DNA of 64,000 nt, from contig NZ_SMAL01000001.1 of NCBI RefSeq assembly GCF_004342165.1, positions 425,591-489,590 on the forward strand, read 5' to 3'. This document shows positions 25,688 through 34,545 of the stretch, piece by piece (position 1 is the first letter of the stretch; every line of letters starts with the position of its first letter). The position numbers and the translations under genes were made by a program. Origin of the DNA: Natranaerovirga pectinivora (lineage in GTDB: Bacteria > Bacillota > Clostridia > Lachnospirales > DSM-24629). The notes below the pieces were generated by a model. It was not told where the DNA came from and ran no database searches. It was given only the letters and a program-made list of their open reading frames with translations.

Positions 25688-26269
25688 ATGAATCTTAATA
25701 CATATAAAAAATACACAATAAGAATAACCCTCTTAGTGGGTATTTTATCACTTTTTATTGTTTCCATTTTAAATCTAAGTATAGATAATAGTTCTACATT
25801 TAATATTTTTCTTTCCATAGTAAATGCGCTAGTCTTTTCAACGATAGTAATGTTAGTTACTTATTCCATTAGAATAAGGAATTTTGCAAAAAAAAATAAT
25901 TTACAAAAATATTATTTATACAGCAAGTATCTTAGTTGTATAATATGGTTGAGTTTTTTTCTTTTTTTATTTCCATTAATTTTGCGATGGAGTCGGTTAG
26001 ATTCTACTATATCTGATACCTCGATTTATTTATTAATGGGTGTAAATCTTTACCTACTTAGTAGAATATACATAGGCAATGAAATTCTTATACTAAATGG
26101 TACTATCATAGAAAAATCAACTATAAGAAATATAAAAATAACTAAATATTTCAAAAAATATAAATTAGTGGTTGAATATAATCAATCAGCTAGAATTGCC
26201 ATAACTGGTGTAACCAATGAAGTTAAGACTCTTTTAGAAAAAGATAAAACACTACTACAGATATATTAA
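25688..26269 (+). CDS. Four-helix membrane protein with PH-like C-terminus
   Basis: ATG 25688 after GAAAGGAG. Four hydrophobic segments (about 12-32, 37-58, 80-101, 108-126) are followed by about 60 soluble residues, NEILILNGTIIEKSTIRNIK and onward, that look like the short beta-strand repeat of bacterial PH-like membrane proteins. The same layout is seen at 40098 and 48841. No function is known. An imperfect hairpin (AAAATGTGT...ACACATTTT, 26333-26369) after the stop may end transcription while overlapping the -35 box of the PadR promoter. Confidence 0.55.
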   Translation: MNLNTYKKYTIRITLLVGILSLFIVSILNLSIDNSSTFNIFLSIVNALVFSTIVMLVTYSIRIRNFAKKNNLQKYYLYSKYLSCIIWLSFFLFLFPLILRWSRLDSTISDTSIYLLMGVNLYLLSRIYIGNEILILNGTIIEKSTIRNIKITKYFKKYKLVVEYNQSARIAITGVTNEVKTLLEKDKTLLQIY

Positions 26270-26356
26270 TTTTAGAACAAGGTTTGACATAGTAAATGCG
26301 TAACTCAAAGTAGAAGTTTAAGTATCTGAATAAAATGTGTTCCTTGTTAAAAACAA

Positions 26357-26385
26357 TTGACACATTTTATTTATTAAGTTAATAT
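26357..26385 (+). promoter_or_regulatory. Consensus promoter of the PadR gene
   Basis: TTGACA (26357-26362), 17 bases, TAATAT (26380-26385). Confidence 0.75.
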
Positions 26386-26390
26386 TATGT

Positions 26391-26413
26391 TATACGATAT
26401 ATCGCGTCGCATA
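26391..26413. promoter_or_regulatory. Putative PadR operator
   Basis: TATACGATATATCG then CGTCGCATA. The perfect palindrome CGATATATCG (26395-26404) lies just downstream of the -10 box, where a bound repressor would block initiation. PadR regulators commonly autoregulate; the link to this site is inferred from position. Confidence 0.5.
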
Positions 26414-26432
26414 ATATTGAAAGGGTGTTACT

Positions 26433-26753
26433 ATGGGATATAATGGTGGACCAATGACAGAAGCAATGTATTATGTGCTTTTAGCACTTATGAATCCTAA
26501 TCATGGGTATCAACTGATGAATGATATCAATGAAGTGTCTAAGGGTAGAATTTCTATGGGCCCTGGAACACTTTATGGGGTGCTTACAAGGATGAAAAAA
26601 GATAAACTTATTTCTTTAGAAGAAGACGATGGCAGAAAAAAAACTTATAGAATTACTACCTTAGGCGAAGAAGCCCTTCGCACAGAATACAGAAGATTAT
26701 TGGCTTTAGTAGAGGATGGAATAATTTTAAAAGAAGGTGAAACTATTGTATAA
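26433..26753 (+). CDS. PadR-family transcriptional regulator
   Basis: ATG 26433 after AAAGGGTG. The 106-residue protein is a PadR winged helix: TEAMYYVLLALMNPNHGYQL, then SMGPGTLYGVLTRMKKDKLI with the GTLYxxL recognition helix, and the beta-wing GRKKTYRITTLGEEALR. The short C-terminal dimerisation helix marks the small PadR-s1-like class. A consensus promoter and a palindrome directly upstream suggest autorepression. The following DUF2812 gene overlaps its 3' end; PadR-DUF2812 pairs are common in Firmicutes and usually answer to membrane or drug stress. Confidence 0.93.
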   Translation: MGYNGGPMTEAMYYVLLALMNPNHGYQLMNDINEVSKGRISMGPGTLYGVLTRMKKDKLISLEEDDGRKKTYRITTLGEEALRTEYRRLLALVEDGIILKEGETIV

Positions 26754-27924
26754 GTATATTTATAAAATTCGTCCTTGTGATTATTGGCGTATTGGGGAGA
26801 ATGAAAGTTGGTTTAGTGATATGGCATCCAAAGGCTTGCATCTTGAAGGAACGGGCATTCATTTTGCAAAATTTCTAAAAGGTGAACCTAAAAAAATGAA
26901 GTATCGAATTGATATTAGTCAACCTATTACTTTAGAGGAAAAGGAACTATTTGCAGCAAATGGGTGGGACTATGTGACCCATTATAAAGAGTTTTATATT
27001 TATGCATCACCAGAAGAAAGAGATGCACCAGAGTTTCATACAGATTCCCCTGAACAATCTTATACATTAGAGTCCTTGAATAGAAAATTTCTTCTTAATT
27101 TTGTATTTGGTGCTATTATAACTATCTTAACTATAGGTTTTTTATACACCGTATTGAATCAAAAAAACATCATTCTTAGTTTAGTGGAAGAGGTCTTTAC
27201 ACTTCAATATCAATTACCACTCATTATATTAATGTTGTATTCTTTGTATTCTTCATTTCAAGCTGTTTTTTCTATAAGTAGACTAAGAAAAATGCTAAGG
27301 ATAGGGGAACCCATCAACCATAATGCACCCTGGAAAAAATACGTTAAAAGAAAAAAATTTCGCGTAATTTTATATTGTACTGTTTTTATTAGCTTGTTTT
27401 CCATTATCCCTATAGCTCAAATCATAAATAGTAAAAGTTATCCTTTGCCAACTGGTGATACTAATTTACCTATAGTGAGATTAATAGATCTAGGAGAAGA
27501 TGTTGAATTAATTAAAGAACGGCCTGATATAACAGATTATTTTAGTGTATATAGTTATGACTGGAGTCTTCTAGCACCAAAACAATATCATTCACAAGAT
27601 ATATTCTCTACCAGTAGCAATAATCTTTTAGGAAATAAAATCTACACAATTGACACCTATGTTATAACTAAGTTTTATCAACTTCGATTTTCGTCTAATT
27701 CAAATTTACTACTGAGGGACTTGATTGATAAATATGGTTTTGCAGATAATAATACGGAGTATATTGAATTAGACCATTTAGATTTTGATTATCTATATGT
27801 CTATGAATCAGAGGACCATGTTAAACAAGTTTTTGCTGCTAAAGGTAAATCTGTTATTTATCTTCGATATAGAGGTAAAGTTGATTTTGAATCAATAATA
27901 GAGGTTATTTCTCTTAAGATATAA
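26746..27924 (+). CDS. DUF2812-domain membrane protein
   Basis: The start is taken as TTG 26746 (LYKYIYKIRPCDYW), 8 bases after AAGG, so the gene overlaps the PadR stop by 8 bases; GTG 26737 is the alternative. The N-terminus RPCDYWRIGENESWFSDMAS with KGLHLEG and KMKYRIDI is diagnostic of DUF2812. Three membrane helices (about 120-145, 152-175, 205-228) follow, then an outer domain of about 160 residues with no known match. DUF2812 proteins are nearly always PadR partners and are thought to act in membrane-stress sensing or transport, but the mechanism is unknown. Confidence 0.9.
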   Translation: MYKYIYKIRPCDYWRIGENESWFSDMASKGLHLEGTGIHFAKFLKGEPKKMKYRIDISQPITLEEKELFAANGWDYVTHYKEFYIYASPEERDAPEFHTDSPEQSYTLESLNRKFLLNFVFGAIITILTIGFLYTVLNQKNIILSLVEEVFTLQYQLPLIILMLYSLYSSFQAVFSISRLRKMLRIGEPINHNAPWKKYVKRKKFRVILYCTVFISLFSIIPIAQIINSKSYPLPTGDTNLPIVRLIDLGEDVELIKERPDITDYFSVYSYDWSLLAPKQYHSQDIFSTSSNNLLGNKIYTIDTYVITKFYQLRFSSNSNLLLRDLIDKYGFADNNTEYIELDHLDFDYLYVYESEDHVKQVFAAKGKSVIYLRYRGKVDFESIIEVISLKI

Positions 27925-27934
27925 ATTTTACAGT

Positions 27935-27972
27935 AAGACTAAAAATTAACCGATGCGGAAATTTTTAGTCTT
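27935..27972 (+). terminator. Terminator after the PadR-DUF2812 operon
   Basis: AAGACTAAAAATT (27935-27947) pairs perfectly with AATTTTTAGTCTT (27960-27972). A second hairpin follows directly. Confidence 0.8.
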
Positions 27973-27977
27973 ATCTT

Positions 27978-28018
27978 AATGCTATAGATTAAATATATGA
28001 TCTATAGCATTATTTTTT
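27978..28018 (+). terminator. Second, tandem terminator
   Basis: AATGCTATAGAT (27978-27989) pairs perfectly with ATCTATAGCATT (28000-28011), followed by a T-run to 28018. Confidence 0.82.
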
Positions 28019-28059
28019 ATCCAAAGAGCTATCTATTTTTATAGACATTGTATTTATTT

Positions 28060-28072
28060 TTAGACGACATAG
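28060..28072 (+). repeat. Half copy of the recombinase-type repeat
   Basis: TTAGACGACATAG, identical over 13 bases to 28166-28178 in the full inverted site 106 bases downstream and in the same orientation. Confidence 0.6.
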
Positions 28073-28147
28073 ATTATTATTAGTACATATTTTGAACTAT
28101 AAACTCTCTAAACCATTGATAATAAAGGATTCTTAATAAAAACACCA

Positions 28148-28176
28148 ATGTCGTCTAAGTATACATTAGACGACAT
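28148..28176. other. Perfect 11-bp inverted repeat with 7-bp spacer, possible tyrosine-recombinase core site
   Basis: ATGTCGTCTAA (28148-28158), spacer GTATACA, TTAGACGACAT (28166-28176). Arms of 11 bp around a 6-8 bp centre is the geometry of Xer, Cre and Flp core sites. It lies about 290 bases before a decayed tyrosine recombinase gene. A repressor operator is the main alternative. Confidence 0.5.
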
Positions 28177-28253
28177 AGCTAAAATTCTTTTGATTTATTA
28201 TTGATAATCAATTATAACAGAAAAGAAACATATGTTTGGTTGTTAGGAAATCA

Positions 28254-28282
28254 CAAGAAAAATTATGACGTCATATTTCTTG
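28254..28282. promoter_or_regulatory. Nested palindrome, possible operator
   Basis: CAAGAAA (28254-28260) and TTTCTTG (28276-28282) flank the perfect palindrome TATGACGTCATA (28264-28275). It lies in the 539-base gap 27925-28463, which otherwise holds the two terminators, the repeats above and a short ATTGATAATCAAT palindrome (28200-28212), but no gene. Confidence 0.4.
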
Positions 28283-28463
28283 TTTTAAGGTCGTTATTTT
28301 TTGAAATTTGACACATTGTATAGCTAACGAATAAAACTGTATTATTTTAGCTAATATGAGTTTATAATGAATATCAAGAAAAAAGTTGGTTTTATATATG
28401 ACATTGATATGTTTTTAATAGTATGTTGATCATAATTAACTAAAATTCAGAGGAGGATATGAT

Positions 28464-29379
28464 TTGGAGAATAAATCCATTAACCTAGATAAATTAGTAG
28501 AACATTATTATGAGTATTTAATTGGGCAACTCTATTCAAATAAAACCCTTAGAAACTATATGTCTTGTATTCATAAGTTTATAGATTTTAAAAACAATCA
28601 GTATTCTAAAGAAATTATGCTTAATAGTGAAGAAGTAAGTAATTTACTACAATCCTATAGAGCTGAATTAATAAAAACTTATAGCAATGAACATAGTGCA
28701 AATTCTCATACACTAAATGCACATACAAGTGCCTTACGTGGATTGTTTAACTATGCAAACGATAGAAATTATTTGAACATCCAATTGAACTCAGTTGCAA
28801 AGTATTATAAAAATGATACAGGAAAAAAAAGAGAAATTCTAAAACCTAACGACATACAAAAAATCAGTGATATCCTTATAGAAGATATTAGAAATGCCAA
28901 TGAAGCTAATAGATATTTATATGAACGTAATAGAGCATTGTTTTATACATATTTATATACTGGAGCAAGAGTAGCAGAAGGTGCACTTACATAATGATCA
29001 CCTTATGATTTTATACAGTTATGATAAATTTTTAAAAGACAATAATTTATATGGTAAGTATCTCTTTTTTTCACGAAAAAACCCTGATGAACATCTAACC
29101 ATAAGGAGTATACAGAGAATTATTAATGACTTATACGAGAGGGCAAGTATTAAAAATGATCTTTTAGTTGTCCATTCCTTACGTCATACATATGCCAGTT
29201 ATTTATTAGCAGGGGGAAGTGATCTTGCAACTGTAAAAGAATTATTAGGACATGGTTCTGTTATAACGACTGGTAATACATATGCACATATTATTTCTTT
29301 AAAACGAAAAAAAGCAGCAGTTGCAGATATTAATTATGGAAAAGAAATTAGTGAAATCATAAATGAAAAAATAAGGTAG
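28464..29379 (+). pseudogene. Tyrosine recombinase (Xer/phage integrase type) with central deletion
   Basis: TTG 28464 follows AGAGGAGG. Residues 1-100 form a normal core-binding SAM-like domain (NKTLRNYMSCIHKFIDFKN). The catalytic domain starts with LFYTYLYTGARVAEG (first catalytic Arg), but directly after it the frame shifts and the sequence jumps to VHLHNDHLMILYSYDKFLKD, a segment that normally comes some 30 residues later, after the beta-hairpin with the catalytic Lys. The rest is intact: HSLRHTYASYLL (His, Arg), LGHGSVITTGNTYAHI (His, Tyr nucleophile). A small internal deletion of non-triplet length therefore inactivated it. It lacks any integron-integrase-specific extra helix that I can see, so it is not the partner of the attC-like sites. 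Confidence 0.85.
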
Positions 29380-29502
29380 TTCTAAGAATAGATGAAAAGA
29401 GTATATTCTTTTTCTAATTCATAGCTTTTGATGAAAAATTTATCTATTAAATAGTAGAACCTATTGGATTAAAATTCATATAAATAAAGTAGGAGAATTT
29501 AA

Positions 29503-29538
29503 CCTGAATCAGCAACACTTTCCAATAATCCATTCAGG
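29503..29538 (+). promoter_or_regulatory. Leader hairpin before the DUF3179 gene
   Basis: CCTGAAT and ATTCAGG (7-bp perfect stem) with a 22-base loop. The stem ends just before the ribosome site TAGGAG. The loop segment TCCAATA can also pair with TATTGGA about 45 bases upstream, so alternative folds are possible. No known riboswitch class is recognised. Confidence 0.3.
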
Positions 29539-29557
29539 CTAAGTAGGAGTGTATCAT

Positions 29558-30796
29558 ATGGATAATTTGAACAAATTATTAAATTATCATATTAAAAGGA
29601 TGAATGAATGCAAACTATTTATGAATGAGCATAGTCAAAAGGATATCGATAACTATGAAATGGGTATTCAAAAATACAAATATCATATGAATGAATATGA
29701 GGAATGTTTAGGGTTACAATTAGCAACAAATCCTACTTTAGTAATTCAACAACAACCCATTCTAGACGTATCAGGAATTACTGATCTTAATATAAATTGG
29801 ACTTTGTTTGATGTTCCATTAGATGAATTAATTAAAACAAAAGGCAAAGATGTACACCCATATCTATTTGATCCTAAGTTTTTGACTATACCAGGCGCCC
29901 GTAGATATATAGATTCAAAAGCCCCCGTTTTAGTTATACAAGATGATGATGAAGCAAAAGCATATCCACTACAAATTTTATTATGGCATGGTGCCGTAAA
30001 TGATGTCTTCAATAATCGTCCTATTGTAATTTCCTATAGTGGCTTAACAAATAATACAAGAATATTAGACAGAGATATTAACGGAATCACTTATACTTTT
30101 GGTACGCCAGGAATATTAAGGAACTCCGTTAGATTACTTTATGATTTAGAAACAGAAAGTATTTGGGATCCTTTTACTGGAAGGGCAATAGTCGGGCATA
30201 TGACAGGTGAAATTCTTGAGAGTATACCAAGTAATATTGTACCTTTTAGTTTGTTTGCAGAATTATATCCTTCAGGATTGGTTTTAAGTCCAGAAACAGG
30301 TTATATTAGAAGATATTTAGCAAACCCTTATATTGGATACGATACAGGTGATGAGCCATTATTTTTCTTAGGAGAGATTGACAGGAGATTTCCAACAATG
30401 GAAAGAGTTGTTGGAATAAGTATTGGGGATACTCATAAAGCATACCCTTATCCAATTTTAATCAGAGAAAGAGTAGTTGAAGATGTCATTAACGATACAG
30501 AGCTAGTCATTTTTTATAAAACAGGAATGATATCAAATATGGATACGGCAAGAATTGAAGAGGGAAGAGATGTAGGTTATACGGGTGTGTTTAGTCCCTA
30601 TATTAATGGAGAAAAACTCACATTTTACTCTATGGATAATGAAATATATGATGAGCAAACAAATAGTAGATGGAATTTATTAGGTATAGCTGAAGAAGGG
30701 CCTCTAGAAGGTGAAAAATTAGAAATGCTAATTGCAGCTGATGTATTCTGGTTTTCTTGGGCAGCTTATTTTCCAGATACAGAAATATATACTTAG
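29558..30796 (+). CDS. DUF3179-domain protein
   Basis: ATG 29558 (MDNLNKLLNYH) is chosen since AGGAG lies 8 bases before it; GTG 29549 is upstream in frame. Residues 1-60 are helical and specific to this protein. From about 75 it follows DUF3179: DPKFLTIPGARRYIDSKAPV, AYPLQILLWHGAVNDVFNNR, TYTFGTPGILRNSVRLLYDL, DPFTGRAIVGHMTGE and YLANPYIGYDTGDEPLFFLG. The usual Cys-containing YCPLCNT segment reads YSGLTNNT here, so any metal or thiol role of those Cys is lost. No signal peptide is present although many family members are exported. It is located upstream of two Csp-type proteases and a SleL-like hydrolase, so a spore-related role is possible. Confidence 0.85.
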   Translation: MDNLNKLLNYHIKRMNECKLFMNEHSQKDIDNYEMGIQKYKYHMNEYEECLGLQLATNPTLVIQQQPILDVSGITDLNINWTLFDVPLDELIKTKGKDVHPYLFDPKFLTIPGARRYIDSKAPVLVIQDDDEAKAYPLQILLWHGAVNDVFNNRPIVISYSGLTNNTRILDRDINGITYTFGTPGILRNSVRLLYDLETESIWDPFTGRAIVGHMTGEILESIPSNIVPFSLFAELYPSGLVLSPETGYIRRYLANPYIGYDTGDEPLFFLGEIDRRFPTMERVVGISIGDTHKAYPYPILIRERVVEDVINDTELVIFYKTGMISNMDTARIEEGRDVGYTGVFSPYINGEKLTFYSMDNEIYDEQTNSRWNLLGIAEEGPLEGEKLEMLIAADVFWFSWAAYFPDTEIYT

Positions 30797-30804
30797 GGTC
30801 TATA

Positions 30805-30847
30805 TTAAATAGGGCGTATATTTGCTAATAATTTACGTCCTTATTTA
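30805..30847 (+). terminator. Hairpin after the DUF3179 gene
   Basis: TAAATAGGGCGTA faces TACGTCCTTATTTA with one bulge; a T-run lies several bases downstream. A weak terminator. Confidence 0.45.
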
Positions 30848-31006
30848 TGAGTTTTTTATTATAGAAAAATTGTAATGCCTATTGTTGTTTGCTTCTTATT
30901 AGGTCTTCATATAATACATTATCAGTGCATAATATTAAGAATAGATAAGCTTTTGAAGTTCTTAGAAGCATCAAATAGCTCTCACGCTGAAAGGAAATGA
31001 TTTATT

Positions 31007-32740
31007 TTGGATGAAGATAAAAAACTTCAAGGAAGTGAATTGATTCGAATAGACTGTCGAGAAGCTATTGTATCTGAAGATTTTGCTGATTTAATTGTTG
31101 CTTACGAAGGTAATATTACACAAGCATTAATTGACTATAATGCTATTTGTTACCAAATAATAAATGAAAACGTTGCAGTTTTACACACGTCTTTAGCTAT
31201 TTCAATTGCAATAGGTACAAGTGATGATATTAGGAATATACCTAGGCTACTTGGCCCCTATGGTACTCTTAGCGTAGATCGATCAGGAATACTTCCTTTT
31301 CATACACATCCATATATTCCACTAAGGGGAACAGGTGTTATAATTGGCTTTGTTGATTCGGGGATAGATTATACTAACCCTGCATTTATAAAAAGGAATA
31401 ACACATCAAAAATTCTATCGATTTGGGATCAAACCATTCAAGAAGGATTGCCTCCTTCGAATTTTCAATATGGGACAGAATATACAAATAATGATATTAA
31501 TATAGCCTTACAGAGCGAGAATCCGTATGAAGTAGTGCCTTCAATTGATGAAACAGGTCATGGCACATTTTTAGCAGGTATTGCAGCAGGAGTGGCTATC
31601 GATGATACATTTGTAGGGGCAGCTCCAGAAGCAGACGTTATAATGGTAAAATTAAAACCAGGAAAAAAATACATAAGAGATTTTTATTTGATAGAAGAAG
31701 ATGCAATCGTTTATCAAGATAATGATATTATAATGGGTATACAATATCTTGTAGATAAAGCAGCAAGTGTAAACCGCCCATTGGTTATATGTTTAGGAAT
31801 TGGTACTAATTTAGATGGTCATGACGGGACTTCTTTACTAGAGGAGTTTATTAATACCATTGGTGATATAACAGGCAAAGCTATAATAGTAGCTGCAGGG
31901 AATGAAGCTAATTTACGCCATCATTTTACGAACGTATATCCTTACAATACACCTTATCAAGATACAGAAGTCATTGTTGGTGGAAATGAGAGAGGCCTTT
32001 TTATAAATATATGGGCACAGGCACCAGATATTTATTCTATTGCCATATTATCACCAACAGGAGAATTTATTTCTAGAGTACCACCTATTGAAAGATGGAA
32101 AGAGTACACTTTATGGTTAGAACGCACTGAGATTTATATAAAATATATATCTATTGAACCAAGAACAGGAAGTCAATTAATTTTAATTAGAATTAAAGAA
32201 CCAACTGAAGGTGTATGGACTTTAAGAATTATTGGGGAAGTGGTTGTAGTAGGGCAATACAGCATATATTTGGATAGAGAAGGATGGATATTGCCAACAA
32301 CAAGTTTTTTTATTTCTTCAATTTTCTCTACAGTAACGGTACCTGGAACGGCTAAAACTCCTATTACCGTAGGCGCATACAATCATTATGATGAAAGTCT
32401 ATATATAAGTTCTGGCAGAGGTCCTACAAGGGCAGGCGTTTTAAAACCGGAGTTAGTTGCACCAGGTGTAAATGTCATTGGTCCCCTGCCTTTTAATCAA
32501 TTAGGGGTTATGACAGGAACAAGTGTTGCAGCTGCCCATGTTGCTGGAGCTGCTGCATTATTATTTCAGTGGGGGATAGTTTTAGGTAATAATCCACAGA
32601 TGAATACAAGGGCAATAAAACAAATCCTAATAAGAGGTGCAGAAAGGAAAGGTCTATACGAATTTCCAAATAATTTATGGGGATACGGTATGCTAAATTT
32701 ATTTAGGTCATTTGAAATCCTAAGAGGCAGGAGAAGTTAA
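31007..32740 (+). CDS. Subtilisin-family protease, CspB-like (first copy)
   Basis: TTG 31007 (DEDKKLQGSELIRIDCREA) follows AAAGGAAATG at a rather long spacing. A short prodomain (about 1-95) precedes the S8 domain with the full triad: D117 in VDSGID, H185 in GHGTFLAG, S506 in GTSVAAAHVAGAAAL. The large insert between about 330 and 430 matches the jellyroll region of clostridial Csp proteins, and 577 residues is the usual Csp size. Csp proteases cleave pro-SleC or otherwise drive cortex hydrolysis during germination. There is no signal peptide, as usual for spore-packed Csp. The next gene is a close paralogue and the third is a SleL-like hydrolase, consistent with a germination cluster. Confidence 0.85.
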   Translation: MDEDKKLQGSELIRIDCREAIVSEDFADLIVAYEGNITQALIDYNAICYQIINENVAVLHTSLAISIAIGTSDDIRNIPRLLGPYGTLSVDRSGILPFHTHPYIPLRGTGVIIGFVDSGIDYTNPAFIKRNNTSKILSIWDQTIQEGLPPSNFQYGTEYTNNDINIALQSENPYEVVPSIDETGHGTFLAGIAAGVAIDDTFVGAAPEADVIMVKLKPGKKYIRDFYLIEEDAIVYQDNDIIMGIQYLVDKAASVNRPLVICLGIGTNLDGHDGTSLLEEFINTIGDITGKAIIVAAGNEANLRHHFTNVYPYNTPYQDTEVIVGGNERGLFINIWAQAPDIYSIAILSPTGEFISRVPPIERWKEYTLWLERTEIYIKYISIEPRTGSQLILIRIKEPTEGVWTLRIIGEVVVVGQYSIYLDREGWILPTTSFFISSIFSTVTVPGTAKTPITVGAYNHYDESLYISSGRGPTRAGVLKPELVAPGVNVIGPLPFNQLGVMTGTSVAAAHVAGAAALLFQWGIVLGNNPQMNTRAIKQILIRGAERKGLYEFPNNLWGYGMLNLFRSFEILRGRRS

Positions 32741-32784
32741 GAGAAGTTAAGATTATTTAATATAATGTTAAATGTGGTGAGTAT

Positions 32785-34509
32785 ATGAAAAACAAAAATA
32801 TAGAATCACAACAATTAAGTGAATTAGATTGTAAAGTAGCTATAATGTCCAATGCATTTGCAGATTATATTGTTGACTATGAAGGTGATTTTTCTGAAAT
32901 AACCCAAAGAGATAATGCTATCTGCTATCAAGTAATTGATGAAAAATATGTCGTTGTACATACCCCTAGGATTGAAAGCCCTTTCTTTGATTTTCCAAAT
33001 ATGCCAAGTTTATTCAGCCCCTGTGGTATAAGTAGTGTAGATTCCGCTGGAATTCTATTGCTTCATACACAACCTTATCTTACTTTAAGAGGAAGCGGCG
33101 TATTAATTGGATTCCTAGATACGGGCATAGATTATACCCATCCAGCTTTTATTTATGAAGACAATACAACAAAAATATTATCTATATGGGATCAAACCAT
33201 TCAAGAAGGTATTCCACCAATAAATTTTTTATATGGGTCAGAATATACAAGTTTTGATATTAATCAAGCTTTAGTTAGTGATAATCCTTATGATATAGTT
33301 CCATCAATTGATGAAATAGGCCATGGGACATTTAACGCAGGTGTGGCTGCAGGTCGTTATATTGAAAGAGAACCCTTTGTTGGTGCAGCTCCAGATGCTG
33401 AAATCATAATGGTAAAATTAAAACCTGCTAAAGAATATCTAAAGGAGATTTATTTATTAAGAGAAGATGCTGTTGCATACCAAGAAAATGATATTATGTT
33501 AGGTATTCAATATTTAATGCAGCAAGCTTCAATCTACGGGAGACCCTTAGTCATATGTATTACTGTAGGTAGTAATCAAGGCTCACATGATGGTACTTCT
33601 ATTTTAGAGGAGTACTTAGAGAGGGTGTCTAAAATAATGGGCTACGCAGTGGTAGTTGCTGCAGGGAATGAAGCCAATCTAGGGCATCACTATTTAGGAA
33701 ACTATCCAGAAGGCACACCTTTTCAAGATGTTGATATAAGTGTAGCTGAAAACGAAAGAGGCATTTGTGCTCAAATATGGGCACAAAGACCTGATGTATA
33801 TTCTGTTGGTATTTTATCACCAATTGGTAGTGTTGTTCCAAGAATAGCCCCAAGTATTCAATTACAAGAAGAGTTTGATTTACTATTAGAAAGAACAAGA
33901 ATATATATTGAATATCAACTTATAGAAGATAATTCAGGAGATCAATTAATAATATTAAGACTACAAAACCCTACACCAGGTATATGGACAATTAGAATAT
34001 ATGGTGATGTTGTTGTAACAGGAAGGTACAATATTTGGTTAGATCGAGAGGGATGGATTTTTCCTAGGACTCAATTTTTATCTCCAAATATTAGTGATAC
34101 GATAACCATCCCTGGTACGGCAAATACACCTATAACAGTAGGGGCATATAATCATTTAGACAATAGTATTTATATAGGTTCAGGTAGGGGACCCACTAGA
34201 GATGGTAGATTAAAGCCTGAAATTGTAGCTCCAGGCGTTAATGTAATAGGGCCATTACCTAATAATCAATACGGTTCTAGGACAGGAACAAGTATTTCTG
34301 CATCACATGTGGCTGGTGCTGCAGCCCTCATACTTCAAGGGGCTATATTTGAAGGGGTAATTGGTATTACAAATACAAGATCAATTAAAAATATGCTTAA
34401 TAGAGGGGCTACCAGACGATCACCTATTATTTACCCTAATTATGTATGGGGATTTGGTGAGTTGGATTTAATAAATTCTTACGAAATATTACGTGGACGG
34501 TTAGATTAG
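32785..34509 (+). CDS. Subtilisin-family protease, CspB-like (second copy)
   Basis: ATG 32785 after GTGGTGAG. It is closely similar along its length to the preceding gene (ILSIWDQTIQEG, YNIWLDREGWIFP and GSGRGPTRDGRLKPEIVAPG are shared or nearly so), so the two arose by tandem duplication. The triad is complete: D112 in LDTGID, H180 in GHGTFNAG, S503 in GTSISASHVAGAAAL. In some clostridia one or more Csp copies lose catalytic residues and become receptors; neither copy here has done so. It begins 44 bases after the first copy and 36 bases separate it from the SleL-like gene, so the three are likely one operon. Confidence 0.87.
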   Translation: MKNKNIESQQLSELDCKVAIMSNAFADYIVDYEGDFSEITQRDNAICYQVIDEKYVVVHTPRIESPFFDFPNMPSLFSPCGISSVDSAGILLLHTQPYLTLRGSGVLIGFLDTGIDYTHPAFIYEDNTTKILSIWDQTIQEGIPPINFLYGSEYTSFDINQALVSDNPYDIVPSIDEIGHGTFNAGVAAGRYIEREPFVGAAPDAEIIMVKLKPAKEYLKEIYLLREDAVAYQENDIMLGIQYLMQQASIYGRPLVICITVGSNQGSHDGTSILEEYLERVSKIMGYAVVVAAGNEANLGHHYLGNYPEGTPFQDVDISVAENERGICAQIWAQRPDVYSVGILSPIGSVVPRIAPSIQLQEEFDLLLERTRIYIEYQLIEDNSGDQLIILRLQNPTPGIWTIRIYGDVVVTGRYNIWLDREGWIFPRTQFLSPNISDTITIPGTANTPITVGAYNHLDNSIYIGSGRGPTRDGRLKPEIVAPGVNVIGPLPNNQYGSRTGTSISASHVAGAAALILQGAIFEGVIGITNTRSIKNMLNRGATRRSPIIYPNYVWGFGELDLINSYEILRGRLD

Positions 34510-34545
34510 AGAATGTTCTTATAAAATTTTATCGGGGGTGTAACT

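Noticed and set aside
28464-29379. The tyrosine recombinase as the integrase of the attC-like sites
   Set aside because: It is internally deleted, more than 20 kb from the sites, and no integron-integrase-specific insert is seen; it looks like a general Xer/phage-type enzyme.
29440-29557. Riboswitch upstream of the DUF3179 gene
   Set aside because: Only a 7-bp stem and one possible alternative pairing; no conserved core of a known riboswitch class could be recognised.
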